This document shows positions 42,918 to 50,416 of a stretch of DNA of 64,000 nucleotides, piece after piece. The DNA is from Caldimonas thermodepolymerans (GTDB lineage: Bacteria; Pseudomonadota; Gammaproteobacteria; Burkholderiales; Burkholderiaceae_C): assembly GCF_015476235.1 (NCBI RefSeq), contig NZ_CP064338.1:2728001-2792000 (forward strand), in the 5' to 3' direction. The notes under the pieces were generated by a model that ran no database searches, was not told where the DNA came from, and saw only the letters and a list, made by a program, of their open reading frames with translations. The position numbers were made by a program, and so were the translations under genes. Numbering within the stretch: position 1 is the stretch's first letter; each line of letters starts with the position of its first letter.

Positions 42918-44087
42918 ATGGCGAACATCAACTTCTTCGAAGCGAAAGGCTGCCCGCTCGACCGGCAGCGCTTCACCTGGAAGGACATCAGTCCCAAGCC
43001 CATCAGCAAGCTGGACGACGATGCGTTCACGCGCGTGCGCATCATCCTGATGAACGGCATCGAGCTCGATGCGCTGCGCCTGAAGCACCTCATCGCCCGG
43101 TTCAACGGCGAACTGCGTGTGCCGCTGGCCGAACTGCGCCGGGTCGAACAGCACCAGGCCACCACCATCAACTGGCTGCTGGGCGCCGACCATTCGCCCA
43201 TCGAGACCACCATCGCCTACGAGCAGGTCGCGATCGAGGTGACCGCCGCGGTGGCACAGAACGAGCCCGACCCGTACCTGGCCCAGGCCTACCGCTTCGG
43301 GCTGCTGGAGGACTTCGACCACCTCTATCGCTACTCCGCGCTGCTCGACCGCCTGGAAGGCAAGGACGCGAACAACATCCTGCAGGGCTACACCGACATC
43401 GTGCCGGGCCGCCCGACGATGCTGGAGCACCGCGCCCCGGTGGACGACGTGCGCATGCCCTACGAGAAGACGGCGGCTGCCACCCTCAGCAAGATCCACG
43501 CGGCCATGATCACCGCGGCCGAGTACCAGACGCACGACTACTACATGAACATCGGCCCGCTGTTCGCCGACCCCGTGGCACGCGAGCTGTATGCCGAGAT
43601 CGCCTCGATCGAGGAGCAGCACGTCACGCAGTACGGCTCGCTGGAGGACCCGACCGAGAGCTTCCTCGAGAAGTGGCTGATCCATGAAGCCACCGAGGTC
43701 TACCTCTACCACTCGTGCGTCGAGCAGGAAGGCAACCCGCGCGTCAAGGCGATCTGGGAGCGCTTCCTCGACTACGAGCTGGGGCACCTGCAGGTGGCGA
43801 TCAAGCTGTTCAAGGACATCGAGCGCCGCGACCCGGCCGAGGTGCTGGCCGAGGTGCCGACCATGCTGCCGTTCCAGAGCCAGCGCACCTTCGTGCGTGA
43901 CGTGCTGGAGAAGGAAGTGGGCTACCGCGCCATCGGCCCGGACTTCACTCCCGACGGCAGCGAAAGCGAGGCGACGCTTGCCTACCGCCAGCACATGAAC
44001 GCCAAGGGCTCGCCGTCGCAGGCCGTCTCTGCCGGCTACCGCTGGGCCCCGGGCACCGAACTGAACCGCAAGGTCGTCAACTACTGA
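42918..44087 (+). CDS. Large ferritin-like superfamily protein
   Basis: 389 aa helical protein. Glu/His pairs at helix spacing (LRRVEQHQATTINWLLGADH; SIEEQHVTQYGSLEDPTESF; WLIHEATEVYLYHSCVEQEG; YELGHLQVAIKLFKD) fit a ferritin/rubrerythrin-like diiron fold, with up to two such bundles in this long chain. GAGGAG lies five bases before the ATG. It is followed after 16 bases by a second, smaller ferritin-like gene, so both are co-transcribed. I do not recognise a named family; Mn/Fe catalase-like or oxidative stress roles are possible but unproven. Confidence 0.75.
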   Translation: MANINFFEAKGCPLDRQRFTWKDISPKPISKLDDDAFTRVRIILMNGIELDALRLKHLIARFNGELRVPLAELRRVEQHQATTINWLLGADHSPIETTIAYEQVAIEVTAAVAQNEPDPYLAQAYRFGLLEDFDHLYRYSALLDRLEGKDANNILQGYTDIVPGRPTMLEHRAPVDDVRMPYEKTAAATLSKIHAAMITAAEYQTHDYYMNIGPLFADPVARELYAEIASIEEQHVTQYGSLEDPTESFLEKWLIHEATEVYLYHSCVEQEGNPRVKAIWERFLDYELGHLQVAIKLFKDIERRDPAEVLAEVPTMLPFQSQRTFVRDVLEKEVGYRAIGPDFTPDGSESEATLAYRQHMNAKGSPSQAVSAGYRWAPGTELNRKVVNY

Positions 44088-44103
44088 ACACGAGGAGCCG
44101 CTG

Positions 44104-44826
44104 ATGCAGAACGCCACCCACATGGGCATGAACCGCACCGGGGCGAAGATGTCGCCGATCGACGTCAGTCGCATGGAAGAAGCGGCGATGAACGCGCCCG
44201 AAACCGAGCCCGACGGCTCCAGCATCACGATGATGCGCAGCGAGGCGATCGCCGAGGCCGACCGCGTCGGCTCGGTGCCCATCCCCGGCACCGTACGCGG
44301 CGTGGTCTCCACAGGCGTGTCCAAGCTCAAGGGCGAGAAGCCCGAGGTGCTGCTCGACAAGCTCGGCGAGCGCCTGGCCTTCGAGCGCACCGGCACGCGG
44401 CTGTACGAAGCGCTGATCGCCAAGTGCGAGATGACGCCGGACACCGGGCTGGTGCCGCCGCTGGCCGAACTGCAGCGCATCCACGACGAGGAGGCGCAGC
44501 ACTTCCACATGCTCGCCGAGGTGCTCGAAGGCATGGGCGCCGACCCGACGGCGCAGACGCCCTGCGCGGACGTCTCGGCGGTGATGTCGCAGGGCATCAT
44601 GCAGGTCGTCACCGACCCGCGCACCACCATCCCGCAGAGCCTGAACGCCATCCTGGTGGCCGAGCTGGCGGACAACGCGAGCTGGGAAATGCTGGTGCAG
44701 CTGGCCGAGGAGACCGGGCACGACGAGATGGCCGAGCGCTTCCGCGCCGCGCTGGCCGAGGAGGAACAGCACCTGGCGAGCGTGCGCCAGTGGCTGACCG
44801 CCGCCGTCTCGAACGAAGCACTCTGA
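44104..44826 (+). CDS. Ferritin-like domain protein
   Basis: 240 aa protein, second gene of the ferritin-like pair. The first 75 residues are a low-complexity extension containing SITMMRSEAIAEADRVGSVP. The helical domain then shows two diiron-type segments: FERTGTRLYEALIAK with IHDEEAQHFHMLAEVL, and VAELADNASWEMLVQLAEET with AEEEQHLASVRQWL. These match a DUF892/rubrerythrin-like arrangement of E-x-x-H motifs. A perfect 10-bp hairpin follows the stop. Confidence 0.78.
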   Translation: MQNATHMGMNRTGAKMSPIDVSRMEEAAMNAPETEPDGSSITMMRSEAIAEADRVGSVPIPGTVRGVVSTGVSKLKGEKPEVLLDKLGERLAFERTGTRLYEALIAKCEMTPDTGLVPPLAELQRIHDEEAQHFHMLAEVLEGMGADPTAQTPCADVSAVMSQGIMQVVTDPRTTIPQSLNAILVAELADNASWEMLVQLAEETGHDEMAERFRAALAEEEQHLASVRQWLTAAVSNEAL

Positions 44827-44848
44827 GCGCGTCGCGCCACGCGTGACC

Positions 44849-44874
44849 GCAGGCCGGCTCCCGCGCCGGCCTGC
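44849..44874 (+). terminator. Terminator hairpin after the ferritin-like pair
   Basis: GCAGGCCGGC and GCCGGCCTGC form a perfect ten-base-pair stem with a six-base loop, 22 bases after the stop codon, followed by CCGTTTC. Confidence 0.6.
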
Positions 44875-44879
44875 CCGTT

Positions 44880-45666
44880 TCAGGGCAGGCGACGCCCCCC
44901 GCCTCCCCAGCCGGCACAGGCCGCGGCAGCCCAGCGCCCGCCGAGCGCCAGCACGCCGGCACGGTAGCCGCTCGCAGGGGTCGCCCCCTCCGGCAGCGCC
45001 AGCACCCAGACGCTGCCGCCTTGGCTGGCCCAGACGATGCGCGCATCGGCCTGCGCGGCCGCATGCAGCGCCCGGGCCGGCGGCGTGCCCGGTGCCAGCA
45101 GCAGCGTGAGCCGGTGCGCCGCCCCGGGGGCCGGCTGCGTCGCCGCGGTCGCCGCCGCCAGCGTGACCGCGCCCACCAGCACGGCCCAGGCACCGGCCGG
45201 CCGGGCGCCCTCGCGCCGGCCGAGCCACCACCCGCCCAGCACGGGCAGCAGGCCGAACCCGAGCAGCCAGCCCAGGTCCCAGGCCAGCGGCTGCGCGACG
45301 TCCATGCGGATGCGGTGCAGGCCCAGCCACCAGTGGCTGAGCACGGCGTCCAGCACATGCCAGGCGCCAAAGCCCAGCAGCAGCGCCGCGGACAGGGCAC
45401 GGGCCGATCCAGGCGCATGCGGTGCGGCGCGCACCAGCCCCCCACAGCCCGGCCGCAGCCAGCAGGTACATCAGCAGGTGAAACAAACCGTCGGCCAGCA
45501 CCTGTACCCGCAGGCCCTGCCAGCCCGGGCCGTCCAGGCCGCTCAGCAGGTGGTGCCACTGCAGGATCTGGTGCAGCAGGATGCCGTCGAAGAAACCGCC
45601 CAGCGCGATGCCGAGCAGCACGCCGGCACGGCGCAGGCGCGGGTCGGGGATGGCGGTCGGCTGCAT
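44880..45666 (-). pseudogene. DUF2243 membrane protein gene broken by a frameshift in a C6 tract
   Basis: The N-terminal half reads RRAGVLLGIALGGFFDGILL and HQILQWHHLLSGLDG in one frame, then ADGLFHLLMYLLAAAGLWG; the continuation ALLLGFGAWHVLDAVLSHWW and LGLHRIRMDVAQPLAWDLGW lies in another frame. Together they are a complete DUF2243 protein of about 261 aa with five transmembrane segments. The frames switch at six consecutive C (G on the coding strand) at 45438-45443; removing one base restores the full protein. It may be a true mutation, a slippage-controlled gene or a sequencing error. The residues beyond the shift are well conserved, so any inactivation is recent. Confidence 0.82.
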
Positions 45667-45711
45667 GCCCCCAGCGCCGGCAAGCCGTGCGCCCGGCGGC
45701 GCCGGCGCCCG

Positions 45712-46281
45712 TCAGGTCTTGGGCAAAGTGACGCCGCGCTGGCCCTGGTACTTGCCGCCGCGGTCCTTGTAGCTGGTTTCGCAGACCTCGTCACTTTCGA
45801 AGAACAGCACCTGGGCGCAGCCCTCGCCGGCGTAGATCTTGGCCGGCAGCGGCGTGGTGTTGCTGAACTCCAGCGTCACGTAGCCCTCCCACTCGGGCTC
45901 GAAGGGCGTGACGTTGACGATGATCCCGCAGCGCGCGTAGGTGCTCTTGCCCAGGCAGATCGTCAGCACGTTGCGCGGGATGCGGAAGTACTCCACCGTG
46001 CGCGCCAGCGCGAAGCTGTTGGGCGGGATGATGCAGACGTCGGACTCGATGTCGACGAAGCTTTTCTCGTCGAAGTTCTTCGGGTCGACGATGGTCGAAT
46101 TGATGTTGGTGAAGACCTTGAACTCACGCGCACAGCGGATGTCGTACCCGTAGCTGCTGGTGCCGTAGCTGACGATCTTGTGACCGTCCGCAGCCTCGCG
46201 CACCTGGCCGGGCTCGAAGGGCTCGATCATCCCGTACTCCTCGGCCATGCGGCGGATCCATTTGTCGCTCTTGATGCTCAT
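45712..46281 (-). CDS. dcd: dCTP deaminase
   Basis: 189 aa enzyme converting dCTP to dUTP for thymidylate synthesis. Family motifs: [59 protein letters not shown] with the SxYARxG active site, [20 protein letters not shown] containing the catalytic Glu, and [12 protein letters not shown] at the C-terminus. The ATG at 46281 gives the standard length. It is divergent from the Mpo1-like gene. Confidence 0.96.
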   Translation of the reverse strand: MSIKSDKWIRRMAEEYGMIEPFEPGQVREAADGHKIVSYGTSSYGYDIRCAREFKVFTNINSTIVDPKNFDEKSFVDIESDVCIIPPNSFALARTVEYFRIPRNVLTICLGKSTYARCGIIVNVTPFEPEWEGYVTLEFSNTTPLPAKIYAGEGCAQVLFFESDEVCETSYKDRGGKYQGQRGVTLPKT

Positions 46282-46476
46282 GAGATTCCCCGTAAGTGGC
46301 GGCATTGTAGGGAAGCGGCGTCCGCCGCCCCGCCGCGGACCGTGACCGGGCGGCCGTTTCGGGTAAACCTGGATGCAAAGCTGCGACAAATTCCGGGATT
46401 TCGGGCGGCCGCCGGCCGCGAAAAGTCCTAGCATTGAGCCATGCGTCTGTCGCCAAGCTGCAGGAGAGCCTGACCC

Positions 46477-47004
46477 ATGCGCACTGCACTCGACCTTCTC
46501 ACCCAGTACGCCGAGTACCACCGCGACCGGCGCAACATCGTCACCCACTTCGTCGGCATCCCGATGATCGTGCTGGCGGTCGGCATCCTGCTGGCCCGCC
46601 CCGCGATTCCGGTCGGGGAGGTCGTGCTGACCCCTGGCTGGATCGTGTTCGCCGCCGCGGCGCTGTGGTACCTGACGCGCCACTTCGTGCTCGGGCTCGC
46701 GGTGAGCGTGGCCGTCGGGCTGCTGGTCGCCCTGGGCCACGAGGTCGGCGCCGGCAGCACCGCGCTGTGGCTGGGTGCGGGCCTCGGGCTGTTCTTCGTC
46801 GGCTGGGTGATCCAGTTCATCGGCCACTACTACGAAGGCCGCAAGCCGGCCTTCGTCGACGACCTGGTCGGCCTGCTGGTCGGCCCGATGTTCGTGGTCG
46901 CCGAAGCGATGTTCGCCCTGGGCTGGAACCGCGAGATGCTGCACGAGATCGAGCGGCGTGCCGGCCCGACCGTGCTGCGCGACTTGGCCAACGCCCGGCC
47001 CTGA
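46477..47004 (+). CDS. Mpo1-like (DUF962/YGL010w) membrane protein
   Basis: 175 aa protein with four transmembrane helices. The family's iron-binding His residues are visible in [20 protein letters not shown] and [16 protein letters not shown]. Yeast Mpo1 is an Fe(II) dioxygenase that removes one carbon from 2-hydroxy fatty acids; a similar role is possible here but not shown for bacteria. AGGAGA precedes the ATG. A ten-codon mini-ORF (46441-46473) with a TAGCAT box six bases upstream of it ends three bases before this start. Confidence 0.87.
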   Translation: MRTALDLLTQYAEYHRDRRNIVTHFVGIPMIVLAVGILLARPAIPVGEVVLTPGWIVFAAAALWYLTRHFVLGLAVSVAVGLLVALGHEVGAGSTALWLGAGLGLFFVGWVIQFIGHYYEGRKPAFVDDLVGLLVGPMFVVAEAMFALGWNREMLHEIERRAGPTVLRDLANARP

Positions 47005-47013
47005 ACCCGGCGT

Positions 47014-47874
47014 TCAGGCCGCCGGTGGAACCGGCGGCGCCAGCTCCGGCTGGGCGACGAAGCGCTCGCGGCCGGTGTAGAGCAGGAAATGCCGGTTGGT
47101 GCAGCGCGCGAACAGCGCCATGCCCAGCTGCTCGGCCAGCCGGTGCCCCATCTCGGTGATGCCCGAGCGCGACACCACCACCGCCACGCCCATCTGGGCC
47201 GACTTGATCACCATCTCGCTGGTCAGGCGCCCGGTGGTGTAGAGCGTCTTGCCCTCGCCGCTCACGCCTTCCAGCCACATCCAGCCGGCGATCGCGTCCA
47301 GCGCGTTGTGGCGCCCGACATCCTCGGTGAACAGCAGCAGGCGCTCGCCTTCGAACAGCGCGCAGCCGTGCACCGAGCCGGCCGACTTGTAGACCGTCTC
47401 GTGCCGGCGCATCGCGTCCAGCAGGCCGTACAGCTCGCCCTGCGTCAGGCGGGTGTCGCCCAGCCGCAGCGACCCGACCTCGTCCATCAGCCCGCCGAAC
47501 ACCGTGCCCTGCCCGCAGCCGGTGGTCACGATGCGGCGCGCGGTGCGCGCCTCGATGTCCGCGACGCCGCCGCGCGTGGTGATCGCGCAGGCGTTGACGT
47601 CCCAGTCGACCTGCACGCTCTCGACCTGCGCGATGTCGGTCACCAGGCGCTGGTTGCGCAGGTACCCCAGCGCCAGCAGCTCGGGCTGCCCTCCCATGGT
47701 CATCAAGGTCACCAGCTCGCGCTTGTCGAGGTAGAGCGTGAGGTCCCGCTCGGCGGGCATCTGCACGACGCGCTCGTGGCCGAACTCGTCCACCACCCGG
47801 GCCTCGTGGGTGAAGCGGGTGGAGGCACTGCTCAGCAGCGGACGGGGACGGGCGGGTTCAGGCAAGGCGGACAT
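47014..47874 (-). CDS. fdhD: Formate dehydrogenase accessory sulfurtransferase
   Basis: 286 aa protein transferring sulfur from a cysteine desulfurase to the bis-MGD cofactor of formate dehydrogenase. Family blocks: LVTLMTMGGQPELLALGYL, TGCGQGTVF with a single Cys where E. coli FdhD has CxxC, and FTEDVGRHNALDAIAGWMW. The ATG at 47874 is followed by a Pro-rich leader. A perfect nine-base-pair inverted repeat (47018-47038) lies in its last codons and may end transcription. It closes the formate dehydrogenase operon, 108 bases after the preceding small gene. Confidence 0.94.
   Translation of the reverse strand: MSALPEPARPRPLLSSASTRFTHEARVVDEFGHERVVQMPAERDLTLYLDKRELVTLMTMGGQPELLALGYLRNQRLVTDIAQVESVQVDWDVNACAITTRGGVADIEARTARRIVTTGCGQGTVFGGLMDEVGSLRLGDTRLTQGELYGLLDAMRRHETVYKSAGSVHGCALFEGERLLLFTEDVGRHNALDAIAGWMWLEGVSGEGKTLYTTGRLTSEMVIKSAQMGVAVVVSRSGITEMGHRLAEQLGMALFARCTNRHFLLYTGRERFVAQPELAPPVPPAA
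47018..47038. terminator. Hairpin in the fdhD 3' end between convergent genes
   Basis: GCCGCCGGT and ACCGGCGGC pair perfectly around GGA, inside the final fdhD codons and 13 bases beyond the Mpo1-like stop. It could terminate the plus-strand transcript; no T-tract is present. Confidence 0.4.
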
Positions 47875-47982
47875 GGCAAGACAGCGACGCCCGGCGCAAG
47901 CGCCGGCATGAAGATCGGGTGACTCCAAGTGTGCCTCAAGCCCCGGGAGCGGACGGGGCGGGCCGCCCCTTGCTCGCCCGGC

Positions 47983-48369
47983 TCACTTCTGCTGCGCGGT
48001 CGGCTCCTGCGGGGCGGCCGTGTTGGGCGGCGTGGCGGCCGTCGGTGCGGGCGAATGGGCCCCGGCCTGTTCCAGCGGCGGGGTCGGCTCGACGAAGGGC
48101 CCCGGATCGGCGCAGGCCGGGGTCGGGGCCGGCGGCTGCACCGCCTTGCCCTGGGCCTGGGCGTCGCGCCGGTACTGCTCGGCGATGCGGTTCTGCCACA
48201 CGCACAGCTGGTACGCGCCGACCTTGTCGGCGTGGGCGGCGCGGGCCTTGGCCAGCTCCGCCTTGGCCTGCGCCTCGGCGGACGGCGGCGGCAGCTTGGC
48301 CGCCGCGGGGGTGCCGAAGGTCAGCGCCAGGACGGTGGACGCCGCGGCGAGCAGGAAGCGACGCGGCAT
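47983..48369 (-). CDS. Small exported protein of the formate dehydrogenase operon, unknown function
   Basis: 128 aa with a clear signal peptide (MPRRFLLAAASTVLALTFGT) and excellent AGGAGG. The mature part has a short helical segment rich in Ala/Lys (KAELAKARAAHADKVGAYQL) with two Cys (LCVWQNRIAEQYRR and TPACADPGP) that could form a disulfide, then a Pro/Ala/Thr-rich tail. I do not recognise the family. Its place between the cytochrome b subunit and fdhD suggests a periplasmic role with the enzyme. Confidence 0.75.
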   Translation of the reverse strand: MPRRFLLAAASTVLALTFGTPAAAKLPPPSAEAQAKAELAKARAAHADKVGAYQLCVWQNRIAEQYRRDAQAQGKAVQPPAPTPACADPGPFVEPTPPLEQAGAHSPAPTAATPPNTAAPQEPTAQQK

Positions 48370-48392
48370 GGCATCCTCCTTGGGTCGGCCGT

Positions 48393-49511
48393 TCAGGCCG
48401 ACGGGGTCACGGGGCGGCCCGAAGGTGCGGGCCGGGCCGACCGTTGCGCCGGGATCTTGCCGGCGCGGATGTCGTCGTACCAGAGCTCGTGGTGTTCGCG
48501 CGCCCAGGTTTCGTCGACATACCCGGTCTTCATGGCCTGATAGGCACCTTTCATGCCCACCGTACCCATGTAGATGTGGCCCAGGAACAGCGCCATCATC
48601 AGGATGGCCGCGACCGCGTGGACCATGTGGGCCACCTGCATCTGGCCGCGGGTCTCGCCCCAGCCCGGGATCAGCTTGTCGAGCACCAGGCCCGAGCCGA
48701 CCACCACCAGCCCCAGCAGCAGCACGCCGCCCCAGAAGACGAGCTTCTCGCCGGCGTTGAAGCGGTGCGAGGGCACGTGCTCCCCGGAGAACAGGCCGCC
48801 GCCCTTGGCCAGCCAAGCCAGGTCGTCGCGCGTGGGCAGGTTGTCCTTGATGAACGTGAGGATCACCACCACCAGCGACACCGCGAACACCGGTCCGGCG
48901 AAGTTGTGCAGGTTCTTCAGCCCGTAGGCCAGCCAGCCGAACAGCGTCCCGCCCAGCACGGGCAGCAGGAAAAACTTGCCGAACGCCATCACGATGCCGG
49001 AAATCGCGAGGATCGAGAACGCGATCGCGTTGACCCAGTGCGCCGCCCGCTCGAAGTAGGTGAAACGCTCCACCATCCGCCCGGTGGGCGCGTCGTGCAC
49101 GTCCAGCGGCCCCTTGCGCCAGTAGAACAGCGCGATGGCCACCAGCACGATCAGCAGCAGCGCCCCGCCGTAGGGCAGGATCCACTGGTTGCGCACCTGG
49201 CGCCAGGCCTCGCCGGCGGTCGTGCGCAGCGAGCCGGGATACTGCACCGTGCGCTGGATCAGCACGCCGGCCTCGGGCGCCGGCAGGCTGGTGTAGCCGG
49301 CCTGCTCGCCGGAGTTGCGCACGGCGCGCCAGAACGGCGCGTTGTTGCCGGGCTGGCTGCGCGCCCGCTCGGCGTTGGTGTCCTCGGGACGGGGGTCGGC
49401 CGGAGCGGTGAAGCCCTCCGGCGGAGCATGGGTCGGTGCTGCCTGCGCGAGCACGGCCGCCGGCATGCACAGCGCCGCCAGCAGCATCAGTCGGGTGATC
49501 AGGCCTTGCAT
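48393..49511 (-). CDS. fdnI: Formate dehydrogenase gamma subunit (membrane cytochrome b)
   Basis: 372 aa membrane anchor of the periplasmic formate dehydrogenase. A signal peptide and an unusually long N-terminal periplasmic region (residues about 23-110) precede four transmembrane helices. Haem-b His ligands can be placed in YFERAAHWVNAIAFSILAIS, LKNLHNFAGPVF and VAHMVHAVAAILMMALFLGH. The block MKTGYVDETWAREHHELWYD at the C-terminus is typical of FdoI/FdnI-like gamma subunits. AGGAG precedes the ATG. It passes electrons from the iron-sulfur subunit to quinone. Confidence 0.9.
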   Translation of the reverse strand: MQGLITRLMLLAALCMPAAVLAQAAPTHAPPEGFTAPADPRPEDTNAERARSQPGNNAPFWRAVRNSGEQAGYTSLPAPEAGVLIQRTVQYPGSLRTTAGEAWRQVRNQWILPYGGALLLIVLVAIALFYWRKGPLDVHDAPTGRMVERFTYFERAAHWVNAIAFSILAISGIVMAFGKFFLLPVLGGTLFGWLAYGLKNLHNFAGPVFAVSLVVVILTFIKDNLPTRDDLAWLAKGGGLFSGEHVPSHRFNAGEKLVFWGGVLLLGLVVVGSGLVLDKLIPGWGETRGQMQVAHMVHAVAAILMMALFLGHIYMGTVGMKGAYQAMKTGYVDETWAREHHELWYDDIRAGKIPAQRSARPAPSGRPVTPSA

Positions 49512-49534
49512 GGCATCTCCTGCCGGGACGGACG

Positions 49535-49771
49535 TCACTGCGTCCGCGTGTACTCGTTCTGCCCCTGGTTGCGGGCACGGATGTGCTGCTCCCAGCTGGC
49601 CTTGTCGCCGCGCTGCCAGCCGCCGGCCGCGAAGGGGTTGTCGGTCCCCTGCCAGGCCGGCGTGCCAGCCTTCTTGCGGGCCGCGTCGGCGGTCTGCGGA
49701 CGCTCGCTGCAGGCCATCAGGGCCGCGGCCACCAGGGCCAGGCCCGCGATGCGGATGGCGCCCTTCATCAT
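49535..49771 (-). CDS. Small lipoprotein of the formate dehydrogenase operon, unknown function
   Basis: 78 aa with a lipobox (LVAAALMACSER). The mature part is short and polar: WQGTDNPFAAGGWQRGDKAS then WEQHIRARNQGQNEYTRTQ. GGAGG lies well placed before the ATG at 49771, which overlaps the beta-subunit stop by four bases, so translation is coupled. I do not recognise the family. Position between beta and gamma subunits suggests a role in assembly or anchoring of the complex. Confidence 0.75.
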   Translation of the reverse strand: MMKGAIRIAGLALVAAALMACSERPQTADAARKKAGTPAWQGTDNPFAAGGWQRGDKASWEQHIRARNQGQNEYTRTQ

Positions 49772-50406
49772 GACTTGCCTCCTTCGGTCGCGGTGGCCGG
49801 CTGCTGGGTCGGGCCCTGCGTGGGCTTGCCATAGGCGGTGCCCCAGCCCCAGACCTCGCTGCCCTTGCCACGGGTCAGCACGCGGGTGCGGAAGATGTCG
49901 GCCACGATGTCGCCGTCGCCGCCGAGCAGCGCCTTGGTCGAGCACATCTCGGCGCACGCCGGCAGCTTGCCCTCGGCCAGGCGGTTGCGGCCGTACTTCT
50001 CGTATTCGGCCTGGCTACCCGGCTGTTCCGGACCGCCCGCGCAGAACGTGCACTTGTCCATCTTGCCGCGCAGGCCGAAGGTGCCGTTGCTGGGGAACTG
50101 CGGCGCGCCGAACGGGCAGGCGTACGAGCAGTAGCCGCAGCCGATGCAGATGTCCTTGTCGTGCAGCACCACGCCTTCCTCGGTGCGGTAGAAGCAGTCG
50201 ACCGGACACACGGCCATGCAGGGCGCGTCCGAGCAGTGCATGCACGCCACCGAGATGCTCTTCTCGCCGGGCACGCCGTCGTTCATCGTGACGACGCGGC
50301 GGCGGTTGACGCCCCAGGGCACGTCATGTTCGGCCTTGCAGGCGGTCACGCAGCCGTTGCACTCGATGCAGCGCTCGGCATCGCAAATGAACTTCATTCT
50401 TGCCAT
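49768..50406 (-). CDS. fdnH: Formate dehydrogenase beta subunit (four-cluster ferredoxin)
   Basis: 212 aa electron-transfer subunit. Four CxxCxxCxxxC-type motifs bind [4Fe-4S] clusters: CIECNGCVTACK, CMHCSDAPCMAVCP, CIGCGYCSYACP and CTFCAGG...CAEMC. There is no C-terminal transmembrane helix, unlike E. coli FdnH, so it must be held by its partners and moved with the Tat-exported alpha subunit. AAGGAG precedes the ATG. It is placed ten bases after the alpha gene. Confidence 0.93.
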   Translation of the reverse strand: MARMKFICDAERCIECNGCVTACKAEHDVPWGVNRRRVVTMNDGVPGEKSISVACMHCSDAPCMAVCPVDCFYRTEEGVVLHDKDICIGCGYCSYACPFGAPQFPSNGTFGLRGKMDKCTFCAGGPEQPGSQAEYEKYGRNRLAEGKLPACAEMCSTKALLGGDGDIVADIFRTRVLTRGKGSEVWGWGTAYGKPTQGPTQQPATATEGGKS

Positions 50407-50416
50407 GTCGATCTCC

